From assembly GCA_964058805.1 (NCBI GenBank), contig CAXKVV010001061.1:1-34811 (forward strand): a stretch of DNA of 34,811 bases. The letters run 5' to 3'. Source of the stretch: Schoenoplectus triqueter (Eukaryota; Streptophyta; Magnoliopsida; Poales; Cyperaceae). A program made the translations under genes and the position numbers. The notes under the pieces are model-generated. The model did not search any database. It saw only the letters and a list, made by a program, of their open reading frames with translations, and was not told the DNA's origin. Positions 23,836 through 34,627 of the stretch are shown piece by piece; the stretch's first letter is position 1, and the number at the start of each line of letters is the position of its first letter.

Positions 23836-24164
23836 AAACCATTCCAGTGACAGCAATTTCCCGAAACCCTGAGATCTTATTATTGATTGATTTAAACACC
23901 TGTTCACTTTGTTATCTTTATTTGCTTACTACCTGTTAGTGTTAATTGTGTAGTTTAATTAAAACTTTACAAAACCCCCCTTTTTATACAAAAATACCAA
24001 AAAGACCTACCATTAGGATCTGAATTGAACTGAGTCTGGTTTAGAGTTTACTTCCGTCCCTGTGGATTCGATACCTGAACTTACTCAACGAAGTCGTACG
24101 CTTGCGATTAGTGGAGCATTTTCTAGGTTTAAAAGCCTATACGTATTCGTACCATCAAGCTTTT

Positions 24165-24182
24165 TGGCGCCGTTGCCGGGGA
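24165..24182 (+). other. Primer-binding site complementary to tRNA-Asp
   Basis: TGGCGCCGTTGCCGGGGA is 18 nt complementary to the 3' end of plant tRNA-Asp, the primer type used by Athila-group elements. It lies 7 nt after the LTR end, fixing element polarity as plus. Confidence 0.92.
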
Positions 24183-25869
24183 CGGCTGTATTTATTCTGA
24201 ACCTAACTCTTATTTCTTTTCTGGTTCTAACATTTTATCTTCATCTTTCTTTGATTGTTTCAGGTGCTCAAACTGGATAAGCTTCCTCCGGTTGGTGACT
24301 ACAACTTGAGAAGTAGAGCCAAGAAACCGAACCCGACCATCACACCTGAATCAATCTCCGTTCCTTCTCATTCTGAAGCATATGACATGGCAAATCGAGG
24401 AGAAAATCCTCCACGAAATGATCCCGTCAACAATGAAGAGGGGGATGACTTTCCGCCATTTGTGCCGCGCACTCTCAAGGACTACCACATCCCTAGAGCT
24501 GATGATGCACAAGGACCGATCGTCCTTCCATAGGTGCTTGGAGATCCACCGAGTTTTGGCTCAGGCGTTGTCAACCTGATCCAGCAAAATTGTTACCACG
24601 GCTTGGAGGTTGAGAACCCGCACGAGCATCTCAACAACTTCCTCCAATGCTGTCAAACGGTGAAATGTGCAAGAGCAAGCATGGAGTATGTGAAGCTAGC
24701 TTTGTTTCCCTTCTCTCTCAGAGACAAAGCGAAAATTTGGTTTAACTCTCTCCCTAAAGGCTTAGTTGGTACCTGGGCTGAAATGTCTAATCTTTTCCTT
24801 GCAAAGTACTATCCTGTTAGGAGAACTGCTAAGGTTAGAGCACAAATAACTGCATTCAAACAAGGTTATGATGAGTCATTTAGTGACGCTTGGGATAGGT
24901 TCAACCATTTGCTCCAGTCTTGCCCACACCATAATCTGAGTAACTGGATGCTTGTTGATGCATTTTATAATGGTCTAACTTCCCAGAGTCGTGTGTTTGT
25001 TGATAATGGTGCAGGTGGGACCATCATTGATTTGGAGCCTCAAGAGATCCTCAATCTCTTTGAGCGGTCGGCCCAGCAGCAACAGTGGTCGAACCGTGAG
25101 ATGGTCCGTAGTTCGGGAGGAAAGTACGAGGTTGATCAGCTTGCCTTGATGCAAGCCAAGATTGATGCGCTTCAAATCCAAGTGGACAAACAAAAGGCAG
25201 CCTCAAAAATGATGCAAGTCCAAGCTTGTACCCTTTGTGGGGACGAGAAACATGACTATCAAACATGTCCACTAGCACAACCCGAGGAGGACACGGAATA
25301 TGTCAACTCTCTCAACTCCGAGCCTTCTTTCTTTCCGAAACCACCCTTCACCCGCTCCTACTCAATTGACCCCAATGATCGACAAGCTTGGAGGGAAAGA
25401 CCAAACACCTTTGGGTCTTACAACAATAGCAACAACCCTCCTCGCTACCAAAATCAAGGCCCACCACAGCAGCAACAACAAGGAAGTGGAAACCGTAACT
25501 TCTACAACAACACCCATTTTCCAAACCAAGGCCAAAACCGCAATGTTCAACCACCACAATTCAACAATCAACCCAAGCGAGATTTCGTGCCCCAACATGT
25601 TACTGATTTCATGCACGAGCAAGGGAAGATGAATATGATGATGTTTGAGCAGTTGCAAGCGATGAATGAGAAATTGGCAAGAATGAGGTTTGGTGACGCA
25701 AGTGGAACCTCAAGTTCGGGGGATAAGGGCAAATTACCAAGCCAACCAACCAACCCCCATGGAGAAATTAAGGCAATCCACACATTGAGGAGTGGTACAC
25801 AGTACACTGGACCTTCTATGCCGGAGGAAACGGTTCAACCAGAAGGAGAATCAGCTATCAGACAGCAGG

Positions 25870-25971
25870 CTTGCGACCCGCAAGACACATCATGCGGCCC
25901 GCAAGAGGCACAACAGGGCACATCTGCAGGCTCTTCAGCTGCAATCGGCCCAGAGACATGCGGCCCGCAAG
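25870..25971. repeat. Three palindromic motifs inside the gag linker
   Basis: CTTGCGACCCGCAAG (25870), CATGCGGCCCGCAAG (25891, 21 bp on) and CATGCGGCCCGCAAG (25957). All three are read as C-D/G-P-Q in the Gag-protease frame. They lie in a low-complexity linker between the CCHC knuckle and the protease. Confidence 0.75.
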
Positions 25972-26882
25972 GAAAGGAGACTGAGACAGAACAGCAATCC
26001 GTTGGAGGAGATCAGCCGATACCAGCGGCTGACCAGGGTAAGGAGAAGGGCAAGTCAGCAGTGACACATCCACCTTACAGACCGCCTGTCCCATTCCCTC
26101 AGAGGCTCGCCAAGGCTCGTTTGGATGAGCAATTTGCCAAATTTATGGAGGTATTGAAACAACTCACCATTTCTATTCCTTTTACTGACGCACTTATGCA
26201 GATGCCTTCCTACTCTAAGTTTCTCAAGGACATCTTATCCAACAAGAGGAGCTTGAAGGATTGCAAGAGCGTACAGTTGAACCTTGAATGTAGTGCTGTG
26301 GTGAGTCGCGAGCTACCTCCTAAGCTTAGCGATCCAGGTAAGTTTACTATCCCTTGCACCATTGGTAAAGCGGTTATCAAGAAGGCTTTATGTGATTTGG
26401 GGGTAAGTGTGAGTCTCATGCCTCACACCATCTTTAAAAGGATAGGTGTGGGTGAGCTCAAGCCCACCCGTATGACTTTGCAGCTTGCAGATTCTTCTGT
26501 CCGCTTGCCATTGGGGATAGTGGAGGACGTGCCCGTTCAGGTGGGCAAATTCTTTGTCCCAGGTGATTTCGTGGTGATGGAGATGGATGAGGACAAGGAT
26601 GTACCGGTTATTCTAGGGCGTCCTTTCCTCCGAACAGCAAGGACCATATTCGACACATATGAAGGAACTCTCACCATGAGAATTGGGGGTGAAAAAGTGC
26701 AGTTTCAAGTTGCTAAGGCAGTGAAGTACCCCGACTCACCTGATGATTGCTATCGTGTTGATGTCATTGATGAGCTGGTCAATGACGTGCAGGAAGACTT
26801 TCTCGAGCAAACCCAGAGCTCGCTCAGGTATCACTTTGATTTCTTGTCTCATTTTCAGGATGACTTGAGCACTCAGGACAGT

Positions 26883-26897
26883 CATGCGGCCCGCAAG
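26883..26897. repeat. Palindromic motif copy after the protease, different reading frame
   Basis: CATGCGGCCCGCAAG, identical in DNA to the copies at 25891 and 25957, but here read as H-A-A-R-K. The DNA is conserved while the encoded residues differ. Confidence 0.75.
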
Positions 26898-27585
26898 GAG
26901 CCCATCGAACTGAATAGGGATGAAGCAGTTTGTGCAGCTGAAGTCTCAACAGATGAACCAGAACGCATACTATGCGAATCACATGAGGTTTTAGCAGATC
27001 GTGCACTACCACTCACAGATGCAAGTAAGCCCAAACTCAAGCCTATTCCCGCCAATTTGAGGTATGATGGCGACTCCGCTGGGGAGAAGCGCATCCTCGA
27101 CTTGCACGAATCGGAGGAAATGCGCTTGCAGGCTTATGAGAATGCCAAAATCTACAAGGAGCGAACAAAGAGAGTACATGATGAGCGCATCATGCGCAGG
27201 GACTTCAAAGAAGGTGATCTAGTTCTCTTGTTCAATTCTAGATTGTGGCTATTTCCAAGCAAGCTGAAATCAAGGTGGTCTGGGCCCTTCGTGGTGAAGA
27301 AGGTCTATCCTTTCAGAGCAGTGGACATTATAGGAAAGGATGAAAAAGATTTCAAAGTGAACAGTCAACGCCTCAAGGGCTATGTTGCTGATCAGCATCA
27401 TGGCGAACGCATTGAGATGCACCTTTCCGATCCAACCCCATCAGCGACATATAGGAAAGAAGGTCAAGCTCGGGACCTAAAACAAGCGCTTCTTGGGAGG
27501 CAACCCAAGGGATAAGGTGTCAGGTGGAAGGAAATATGCAATAAAGCGGATTAGGGAACACTAATACGAAAAAGTCTACACACAG

Positions 27586-27666
27586 CTTGCGACCCGCAAG
27601 GAAGGGGCTTGCGACCCGCTAGACATCATGTCTTGCGACCCGCAAGGGTCTCTTGCGGCTCGCAAG
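27586..27666. repeat. Cluster of four palindromic motifs in the 3' region
   Basis: CTTGCGACCCGCAAG (27586), CTTGCGACCCGCTAG (27608), CTTGCGACCCGCAAG (27632) and CTTGCGGCTCGCAAG (27652), spaced 20-24 bp. They match the LTR and gag copies and precede a TACTTAAACCC/CT-rich stretch at 27681-27720. Confidence 0.75.
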
Positions 27667-27840
27667 GCGTTGTGGGGTCCTACTTAAACCCTAGCCGCAA
27701 GCCCCTTTCTTCTCTCTCTCCTCATTCGATCAGCCACCATCTGGCCCTTCAGACTGATTCCCTCAGGTTGTGTTCTACTTACCCTTCTTTTACTTTTTCT
27801 TTATCTATGGTTTTGTGCACTGAGGGCAGTGCATGATTCA

Positions 27841-27854
27841 GCTTGGGGGGGAGT
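27841..27854 (+). other. Purine-rich tract GCTTGGGGGGGAG (polypurine-tract-like)
   Basis: It follows GAGGGCAGTGCATGATTCA, a context seen in plant Ty3/gypsy 3' regions. Because another typical block (28971-29009) lies at the physical end of the element, this may be an upstream secondary tract rather than the plus-strand primer next to the LTR. Confidence 0.5.
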
Positions 27855-28970
27855 AGAAACAAACCTGAGTCTTAGGGGTAGAGTAATTAAAGTAATTTAG
27901 GAGTAGTGTAATGTAAATGGTACTAATTGAGTGTTCTGCCGACCTATTTTGATTTGATGGTTTGGTTTTAACTCTATTGGAACAAAATTTGGAGAGTTTG
28001 GATGGTATAACCGCATAGCACGCAAAAACACGTATTACATTCATGTTTTGATTTAACACTTGCATTGTAAAAAAAAAAAATTGAATAAAGGTTTCAAATT
28101 TGAGAGGTTTACCCCGACTTTTCCTTGTTCATCTGATTTACATCAGATTTTGTGACGTTTTGGTCGAGAACAACCCGTTGTCTCTATTAACCATTGAGTA
28201 CTTGAAAAGGGTTTCTATTTTTGGTTGAGTCCTGTTGCAAGTAACCGCTTACCAAAGGATTTTCCACCCGCTTGAACTTGACAAATTCAAAAACCAAAAA
28301 CAACAAAAATTTTAATAAAAACAAAAACAAGTAATAAAAAGCAACATCTATGTTCCAGCACATGACAAGGGAATTACTCCGCTAGCGCGAGCTATGAGTA
28401 AGTGTACCGACCGTACTACCTTGAAAAGTCTGGATATATCATAGCGTCCAAATCTTCATAGATTGGAAATTTGGAAACTACGTTGTAAAAAAAAAACAAA
28501 CAAATTTTATTTTTCAAATAATAAGTACAAGCGGAAAGATAAGCCTGAGGTGGAGTAAATTCTTGCAACTTGACAATATATTTTTCTGTAGGGTAAAATT
28601 GCACTTTTCTTCCTCGAGTAGAGACTCATAGGTTAATGGGAATAAACGGATGACCTCTTGTAAATTCCAACAACGTCAGGACAAGAATGTTTACTTGCTT
28701 TGATACCTTTATAATTTGAAAATCGAATTGCATGTAGTTAGGTTTGCTTTGAAACTAAATCAAAAATGTGCTTGTGTGGTGAATAAGACCTCCAATCGAC
28801 GATCCAAATAGTTTACAATCTTTAGTCGTTCTAGTTGAAACCAAACCAAGGAGTTAACTTGACCATTTTAGGGTTTCGTTGGCAACATTCTCAATTGTAC
28901 CTAGGAATTTAGTTTAGATGGGATTTAGGTCTGAATTTGAGTACGGTTTGCATCCTAGGACTTAGGTTTT

Positions 28971-29009
28971 TGCTTGAGGACAAGCAAGACTTTAGCTTGA
29001 GGACTTTAG
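28971..29009 (+). other. 3' end block of the element (CTTGAGGACAAGC…GCTTGAGGACTTTAG)
   Basis: In related plant Ty3/gypsy elements a CTTGAGGACAAGC block followed by a purine-rich AGCTTGGGG-like stretch lies directly before the 3' LTR. Here the stretch is AGCTTGAGGACTTTAG, then CATGA and satellite. The element therefore ends where its 3' LTR should start. Confidence 0.6.
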
Positions 29010-29014
29010 CATGA
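29010..29014. repeat. CATGA at right junction of the Athila-like insertion
   Basis: Pairs with 22807-22811. CTGAAAATCAG follows as in the uninterrupted alpha copy at 15877. Confidence 0.7.
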
Positions 29015-32000
29015 CTGAAAATCAGTGTAAACTGAATATTATTTTAATGTATTTGTGTTAATCATTCTAAGTTATTAATGTCATAAAGGTTCGAGAGCAT
29101 GATGATTAAAATATAAACAAATAGAAAATATAGTTCAAAATATCTTATGTGTATTTTGATGATTTTATGAGTTCAAAATGAGGCTACTAATGATACAAGT
29201 GTCAATCTTTCTATTTTTTTTCATGTCATAAAGGTTTGAGATTACAACAACTGTAATATAAATGAATAGAGGATTTCATTCAAAATATTTTTTGTGTATT
29301 TCGGTAAAATATATGTCGGAATGAGGCTACCAATGATACAAAACACTTATAAACTAAAGATCATCATAACACAATTTTGTTATTCTTTTTACTTCATTCA
29401 TGCCATAAAGGCTTGAGAACATAATAATTATAATATAAATGAATAGTAGATGTTATTCAAAAGAAGTTTGTGTATTTTGATGATTTTTTGATTGGAAATA
29501 AGGCTACTAATGATCTCGAATAAACTGAATACTATTTTAATGCACTTGTGTTGTGATAATCTTTCAACACTATTCGGGTCATAAAAGTTTGAGGACACAT
29601 CGATTATAATATAAATGAATAGGGGACACTATTCAAAACATCTTTTTGTATTTTGGTAATATTATATGTGGAAATGTGGCTAAAAATGATACAAATCTCG
29701 AATAAACTGAATATGTCATAATGTACTTGTGTTAATCTTTTAACTCCGGCCGTATCATAAAGGTTGAAGAACACAAAAATTATAAAACAAACGAGTAGTA
29801 GACAACATAGAAAATGACTTTTTTTGTATTTTGATGATTTTATGCGTTGAAAAGAGGCTACATATGATTCAAAACTCGAATAAACTAAATACAGTTATAA
29901 TGCATTTGTGTTAACCTTTCAAGTCTATTCATTTAATAAAGGTTTGAGAACACAACAATTATAATATATATGAATAAGAAATGTCAATCAAAATAATTTT
30001 GTGTATTTGTTGTAATTAGGCTACAAATGATACAAAAACTCGAATAAACTGAATACTCTTTTAATACATTTGTGTTAATCATTCAACGCTATTCATGCTC
30101 GATAACATAAAGATTATAATACAAACGAATAGGAAAGAACATTGAAAATGACTTTTAGTATTTTGGTGATTTTTTTGCATTGAAATGTGTTAATCATTCA
30201 ACCTATGATTCAAAACTCGAATATATTGAATATCATTATAATGCATTTGTGTGAATCTTCAACTCTATTTTTGTCATAAAGGTTTGAGGCCACAATAATT
30301 ATAATATAAATGACTAGGGGACATTATTTAAGATATTTTTGTGTATTTTGGTGATTTCACGCATAATAGTGGTGCTACCTATGTTTCAAAACTCGAATAA
30401 ATAAAATACTATTTTAATGCATTTATGTTAATCTTTCAATGTTATTCATGTCATAAGGGTTCGAGAACACATCGATTATAATATAAACATATAAGGGACA
30501 AATTTAAAATAACTTCGTGATTGTTGGTGATATTATGTGTTGTTACGAGGCTAAAATTTTGACAAAATACTAATAAATTAATCACCTTTATACTGCATTT
30601 GTGTTAATCTTTAAACTCTATTCTTGTCATAATAGTTCGAAAACACAACAATTATTTTATAAACGAATAGGGCACATCATTCAAAACATCTTTATGTATT
30701 TTGGTGATTTTATGCGTTAAAATGGGGCTACATATGATTCAAATCTCGAATAAACAAAATATAATTATAATGCATTTTTGTTAGTCTTTCAACGCTACTA
30801 TTGTGATAAAGATTGGAGAACACAATGATTATAATATAATCGAATATGAGATATTATTTAAAATAATTTTGGGTATTTTGGTGATTTTTTTTATTAGTCG
30901 AAATAAAGCTCCAAATGGTACAAAACTTGAATAAACTTAATATGGTTTTCAAGCATTTTGATAATCATTCAACGTTGTTCGTGTCATGAAGGTTCGAACA
31001 CACATCAGTTATAATATAAAAGAATAGGGGATGTCATTCAAAATATATTTGTGTATTTTGATGATATTATATGTTAAAATGAGGCTATAAATAATACAAA
31101 AATCTAATAAACTGAATACTATTATAATACATTTGTATTAATGTTTCAACTCTATTTATGCCATAAAGATCGAGAACACAACGACTACAATATAAACTAA
31201 TGGGGGGCATCATTCAAATTAACTTTGTGTATTTTAATTATTTTATTCATTGAAATTGTTCTACATGTGATTAAAAACTCAAATAAACTGAATATCATTT
31301 TAATGAATTTGTGTAAAACATTCAACGCTATTTTGTCTCAGATGTCTGAGAATACAACAACTATAGTACAAAAGAATAGAGAACATCAATTAAAATATCT
31401 TTGTGTATTTTAGAGATATTATGTGTTAAAATGAGACTACAAATGAAACAAAACACAAATAAACTGAATATCGTTATAACACATTTGTGTTGATCTTTTT
31501 CTTTATTCGTGTCATAAAGGATTGAGTCATAGAGATTGTTATTAAAATGAATATGAGACAATATTAAAAATAAATTTGGGTATTTTGACGATTTTGCTTC
31601 GAAATGGGGCTACATACGTTTCAAAACTAGAATAAACTGAATATTATTTTAATGCATTTATGTTTATCTTTTTAATGTTATTAATGTCATAAAGATTCAA
31701 GATCAAAATGATTAAGATATAAACGAATAGAAAATATCGTTCAAAATATATTTGTGTATTTTGATGATATTTTGTGTGCAAAAGAGTGATACAAAACTCT
31801 AATAAACTGAATATCGTTATAATTAATTTGTGTCAATCATTCAACTCTCGTTATGTCATAACTGTTCGAGAACACAACGAAAATAATATAAATGAATAGG
31901 GGATTTCATTCAATTTTTTTTGTGTATTTTTGTAATATATGTGTCGACATGAGGCTACAACACTAATAAGCTAAAGACCGTCATAAGACATTTTTGTTAA

Positions 32001-33777
32001 TCTTTTTACTCCATTAGTATCGTAAAGGCCCGAGAACATAATGATTTTAATATAAATGAATAGTAGACATCATTGAAAATAACTTTGTGTATTTCGGTGA
32101 TTTTTATGAGTTGAAATGAGGCTACAAATGATACAAAACTCGAATAAATTGAATACTGTTTTAATACATTTGTGATAATGTTTTGACGTTATTCATGTCA
32201 TAAAGGTTTAAGAACACATAGATTATAATATAAACAAATAGAGGACACAATTCAAAATATCTTTATGTATTTTGGTTATATTATATGTTGAAATGTGGCT
32301 ATAGATGATATGAAACTCGAATAAACTGAATACCGTTATAATGTACTTGTCTTAATCAATTTATTCTAGTCATGTAATAAAGGTTAGAGAATAAAAAAAT
32401 TATAATACAAATGAATATTAGACAACACAAAAAATGACTTTGTGTATTTTGATGATTTTATGCGTTTAAATGGGGGTTACATAAGATTCAAAACTCGAAT
32501 AAATTGAATATTGTTATAATACATTTGTGTTAATATTTCTATTCATATAATAAAGGTTTGATAACACAATAACTATAATATAAATGAATAGGGGATGTCA
32601 TTCAAAATAACTTTGTGCATTTTGGTGATATTATGTGTTAAAATTTGGCTACAAATGATAAAAAACTCAAATAAACTGAATACTCTTTTAATGCGTGTGT
32701 TAATCATTCAACGCTATTCGTGTCATAAAGGTTCGAGAACATAAAGATTATAATACAAATAAATAGGAGACAACATTCAAAATAATATTCTGTATTTTGG
32801 TGATTTTATTCATTAAAATGTGGCTACTAATTCTTCAAAACTCGAATAAACTAAATACCATTATAATGTATTTGTGTTAATCTTTCAACTCTATTCTTGT
32901 CATAAAGTTTCAAGAACACAATAATGATGATATAAGCAAATAATTAACATCATTCAAAAGATTTTTGTGTATTTTGGTGATTTTACGCGTTGAAATGGGG
33001 TTATCTATGATTCAAAACTTGAATAAATATAATACCATTTTAATGTATTTGTGTTAATATTTTAACGCTATTTGTGTCATAAAGATTCTAGAACACAATG
33101 ATTATAGTGATATTGTGTGTTAAAATGAGTCTACAAATGATATAAATTACTAATAAATCGGATATCGTTATAACACATTCGTGTTAATTTTTTAATTCAA
33201 TTCCTGTCAAAAAGTATCAAGAACATAAAGATTGTAATTCAAATGAAGAGACAACATTAAAAAATATTTTGTGTATTTTGGTGATTTCATGCGTTGACAT
33301 GGGGCTACATATGATTCAAAATTCGAATAAACTGAATATTGTTTTAATACATCTGTATTTTTGAATGTTATTATTGTTGAAAAAGGTTAGAGAACACAAT
33401 GATTAAAATATAAATGAATAGAAAATATCATTCAAAACATCTTTGTGTATTTTAGTGATATTTTGTGTGCAAATGAGGCTACAAATGATACAAAATTCTA
33501 ATAAACTGAATATCATTAGAATGAATTTATCTTAATATTTCAATACTATTAATATCATAAAAGTTTGAGAACATAACGACTATTATATAAATGAATAAGG
33601 GATGTCATTAAGAATATTTTTGTTTATTTTGATGATATTATGTGTATGGGCCTACAACTGATACATAATAATAATAAACTAAATACCGTTATAATACATT
33701 TTTTTAATCTTTTAACGTCATTCATGTCATAAAAGCCTCGAGAATATAATGATTATAATATAAATAAATATTAAACA
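29010..33777. repeat. Satellite array 3: higher-order repeat copy beta, right part
   Basis: It resumes exactly where copy beta stopped: 29010 onward matches 15872 onward (CATGACTGAAAATCAGTG), and alignment with alpha continues at an offset of about 13140. A block of 572 bp equivalent to alpha 19932-20503 is missing at 33106/33107. The copy ends where the 21174-type start recurs at 33778. Confidence 0.9.
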
Positions 33778-34627
33778 TCATTCAACATAATCTTGTGTAT
33801 TTTTGTGATTTTATGAGTTGAAATGAGGGTACAAATGATGCAAAATACGAATAAACTGAATACTATTTTAATGCATTAGTGTTAATCTCTCAATGCTATT
33901 GATGTCATAAACGTTTGGGACCTCATCTATTATAATTTAAATGAACTAAAAAATCTTTGTGTATTTTGGTGATATAATGTATTGAAATAATGCTACAAAT
34001 GATACAAAAGTCTAATATATTGTATACCATTATAATGCAGTTGTGTTAATCTTTCAACTCTTTTTGTGTCATAAAGATTCGAGAACGCAACAATTATAAT
34101 ATAAATGAAAAGTGGATTGAAAATAACTTTGTGTATTTTGGTGATTTTACGCGTTGAAATGAGTCTACAAATGATTCGAAACTCAAATAAACAGAATATT
34201 ATTTTTAATGCATTTGCGTTAATCATTCAATGTTATTCATGTCATAAGGGTTTGAGAACACATCAATTATAATATAAATTAATAGAGGATATAATTAAAA
34301 ACAACTTTGTGTATGTTGGAAATATTATGTGTTAAAATGAGGCTAAAAAGGATACAAAACACTATTATAATGCATTTTGTGTTAATTTTCAACTCTATTC
34401 TTGTCATAATGGTTCGAGAACAAAACCATTATAATATAAACAAATAGGGACATCATTCAAAATTTTTTTGTGTATTTTATTGATTTTATGCATTGAAATA
34501 GGGCTACATATGATTAAAATCTCAAATAAACATAATATAATTTTAATGCATTTGTGTTAGTCTTTCAACACTATTTGTGTCATAAAGATTCGAGAACACA
34601 ATGATTATAATTTAATTGAATATGGGA
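33778..34627. repeat. Higher-order repeat copy gamma, partial
   Basis: Begins with TCATTCAACATAATCTTGTG and follows beta monomer by monomer from 21174 to about 22030. It shares with beta the 15-bp deletion (AAACACTATTATAATGC near 34359) and has its own short deletion near 33948. It ends abruptly inside a monomer at GAATATGGGA. Confidence 0.85.

Larger units (their letters stand above)
22809..24157 (+). repeat. Single (5') LTR of the Athila-like element
   Basis: It starts TGATGCGTTGC and ends TACCATCA, so its ends form the inverted pair TGATG/CATCA. It lies 7 bp before the PBS and is 1349 bp long. It contains four 21-bp repeats (23017-23094), a TATA-like box (23137-23145) and two further palindromic motifs (23800-23835). 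ORFs inside it (84 and 108 aa) are translations of U3 and its repeats, not genes. No matching sequence is present at the 3' side of the element. Confidence 0.8.
24387..27515 (+). pseudogene. gag-pro: Athila-type Gag-protease ORF fused in frame to the integrase C-terminal tail; interrupted by TAG
   Basis: The frame opens before ATG 24387 and meets a TAG at 24531-24533. After this it stays open in the same frame for 993 codons to TAA at 27513-27515. Counting residues from 24534: retrotransposon Gag domain at about 30-180 ([18 protein letters not shown] at 57-74, CPHHNL at 130-135); CCHC knuckle C232-x2-C235-x4-H240-x4-C245; Asn/Gln-rich linker at about 290-365; aspartic protease at about 590-735 with DLGVS at 621-625 (usually DLGAS) and ILGRPFL at 693-699. 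At about 840-850 the sequence jumps from the protease-RT linker ([11 protein letters not shown]) to the integrase tail ([14 protein letters not shown], then [17 protein letters not shown] and SRWSGPF), ending near residue 958. RT, RNase H and integrase zinc-finger and catalytic domains are therefore deleted in frame. Gag would form particles and the protease would process them; other enzymes must come in trans. The GTG at 24534 is not a credible eukaryotic start. Confidence 0.88.
22809..29009 (+). mobile_element. Athila-type Ty3/gypsy retrotransposon, non-autonomous, lacking a 3' LTR
   Basis: Order on the plus strand: LTR (22809-24157), tRNA-Asp PBS (24165-24182), gag-protease ORF fused to an integrase tail (to 27515), 3' untranslated region with purine tract, and a terminal CTTGAGGACAAGC block (28971-29009) of the kind that precedes the 3' LTR in related plant elements. 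No second LTR follows: satellite resumes at 29010-29014. Reverse transcriptase, RNase H and the catalytic core of integrase are absent, so mobility would need a partner element. The insertion splits higher-order copy beta, so it is younger than that amplification. Confidence 0.85.
27516..29009 (+). other. 3' untranslated region of the Athila-like element
   Basis: Non-coding. It holds the motif cluster (27586-27666), a pyrimidine-rich TCTCTCTCTCC stretch near 27715, a purine tract (27841-27854), an A12 run followed by AATAAA near 28067-28088, an A-rich stretch (28288-28340), and a terminal CTTGAGGACAAGC block. No envelope-like ORF, sometimes found here in Athila, is visible; the 75-aa and 62-aa ORFs are unconvincing. 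Confidence 0.7.

Noticed and set aside
24975..27094. Minus-strand and alternate-frame ORFs over the Gag-protease region
   Set aside because: Shadows of the real plus-strand frame.
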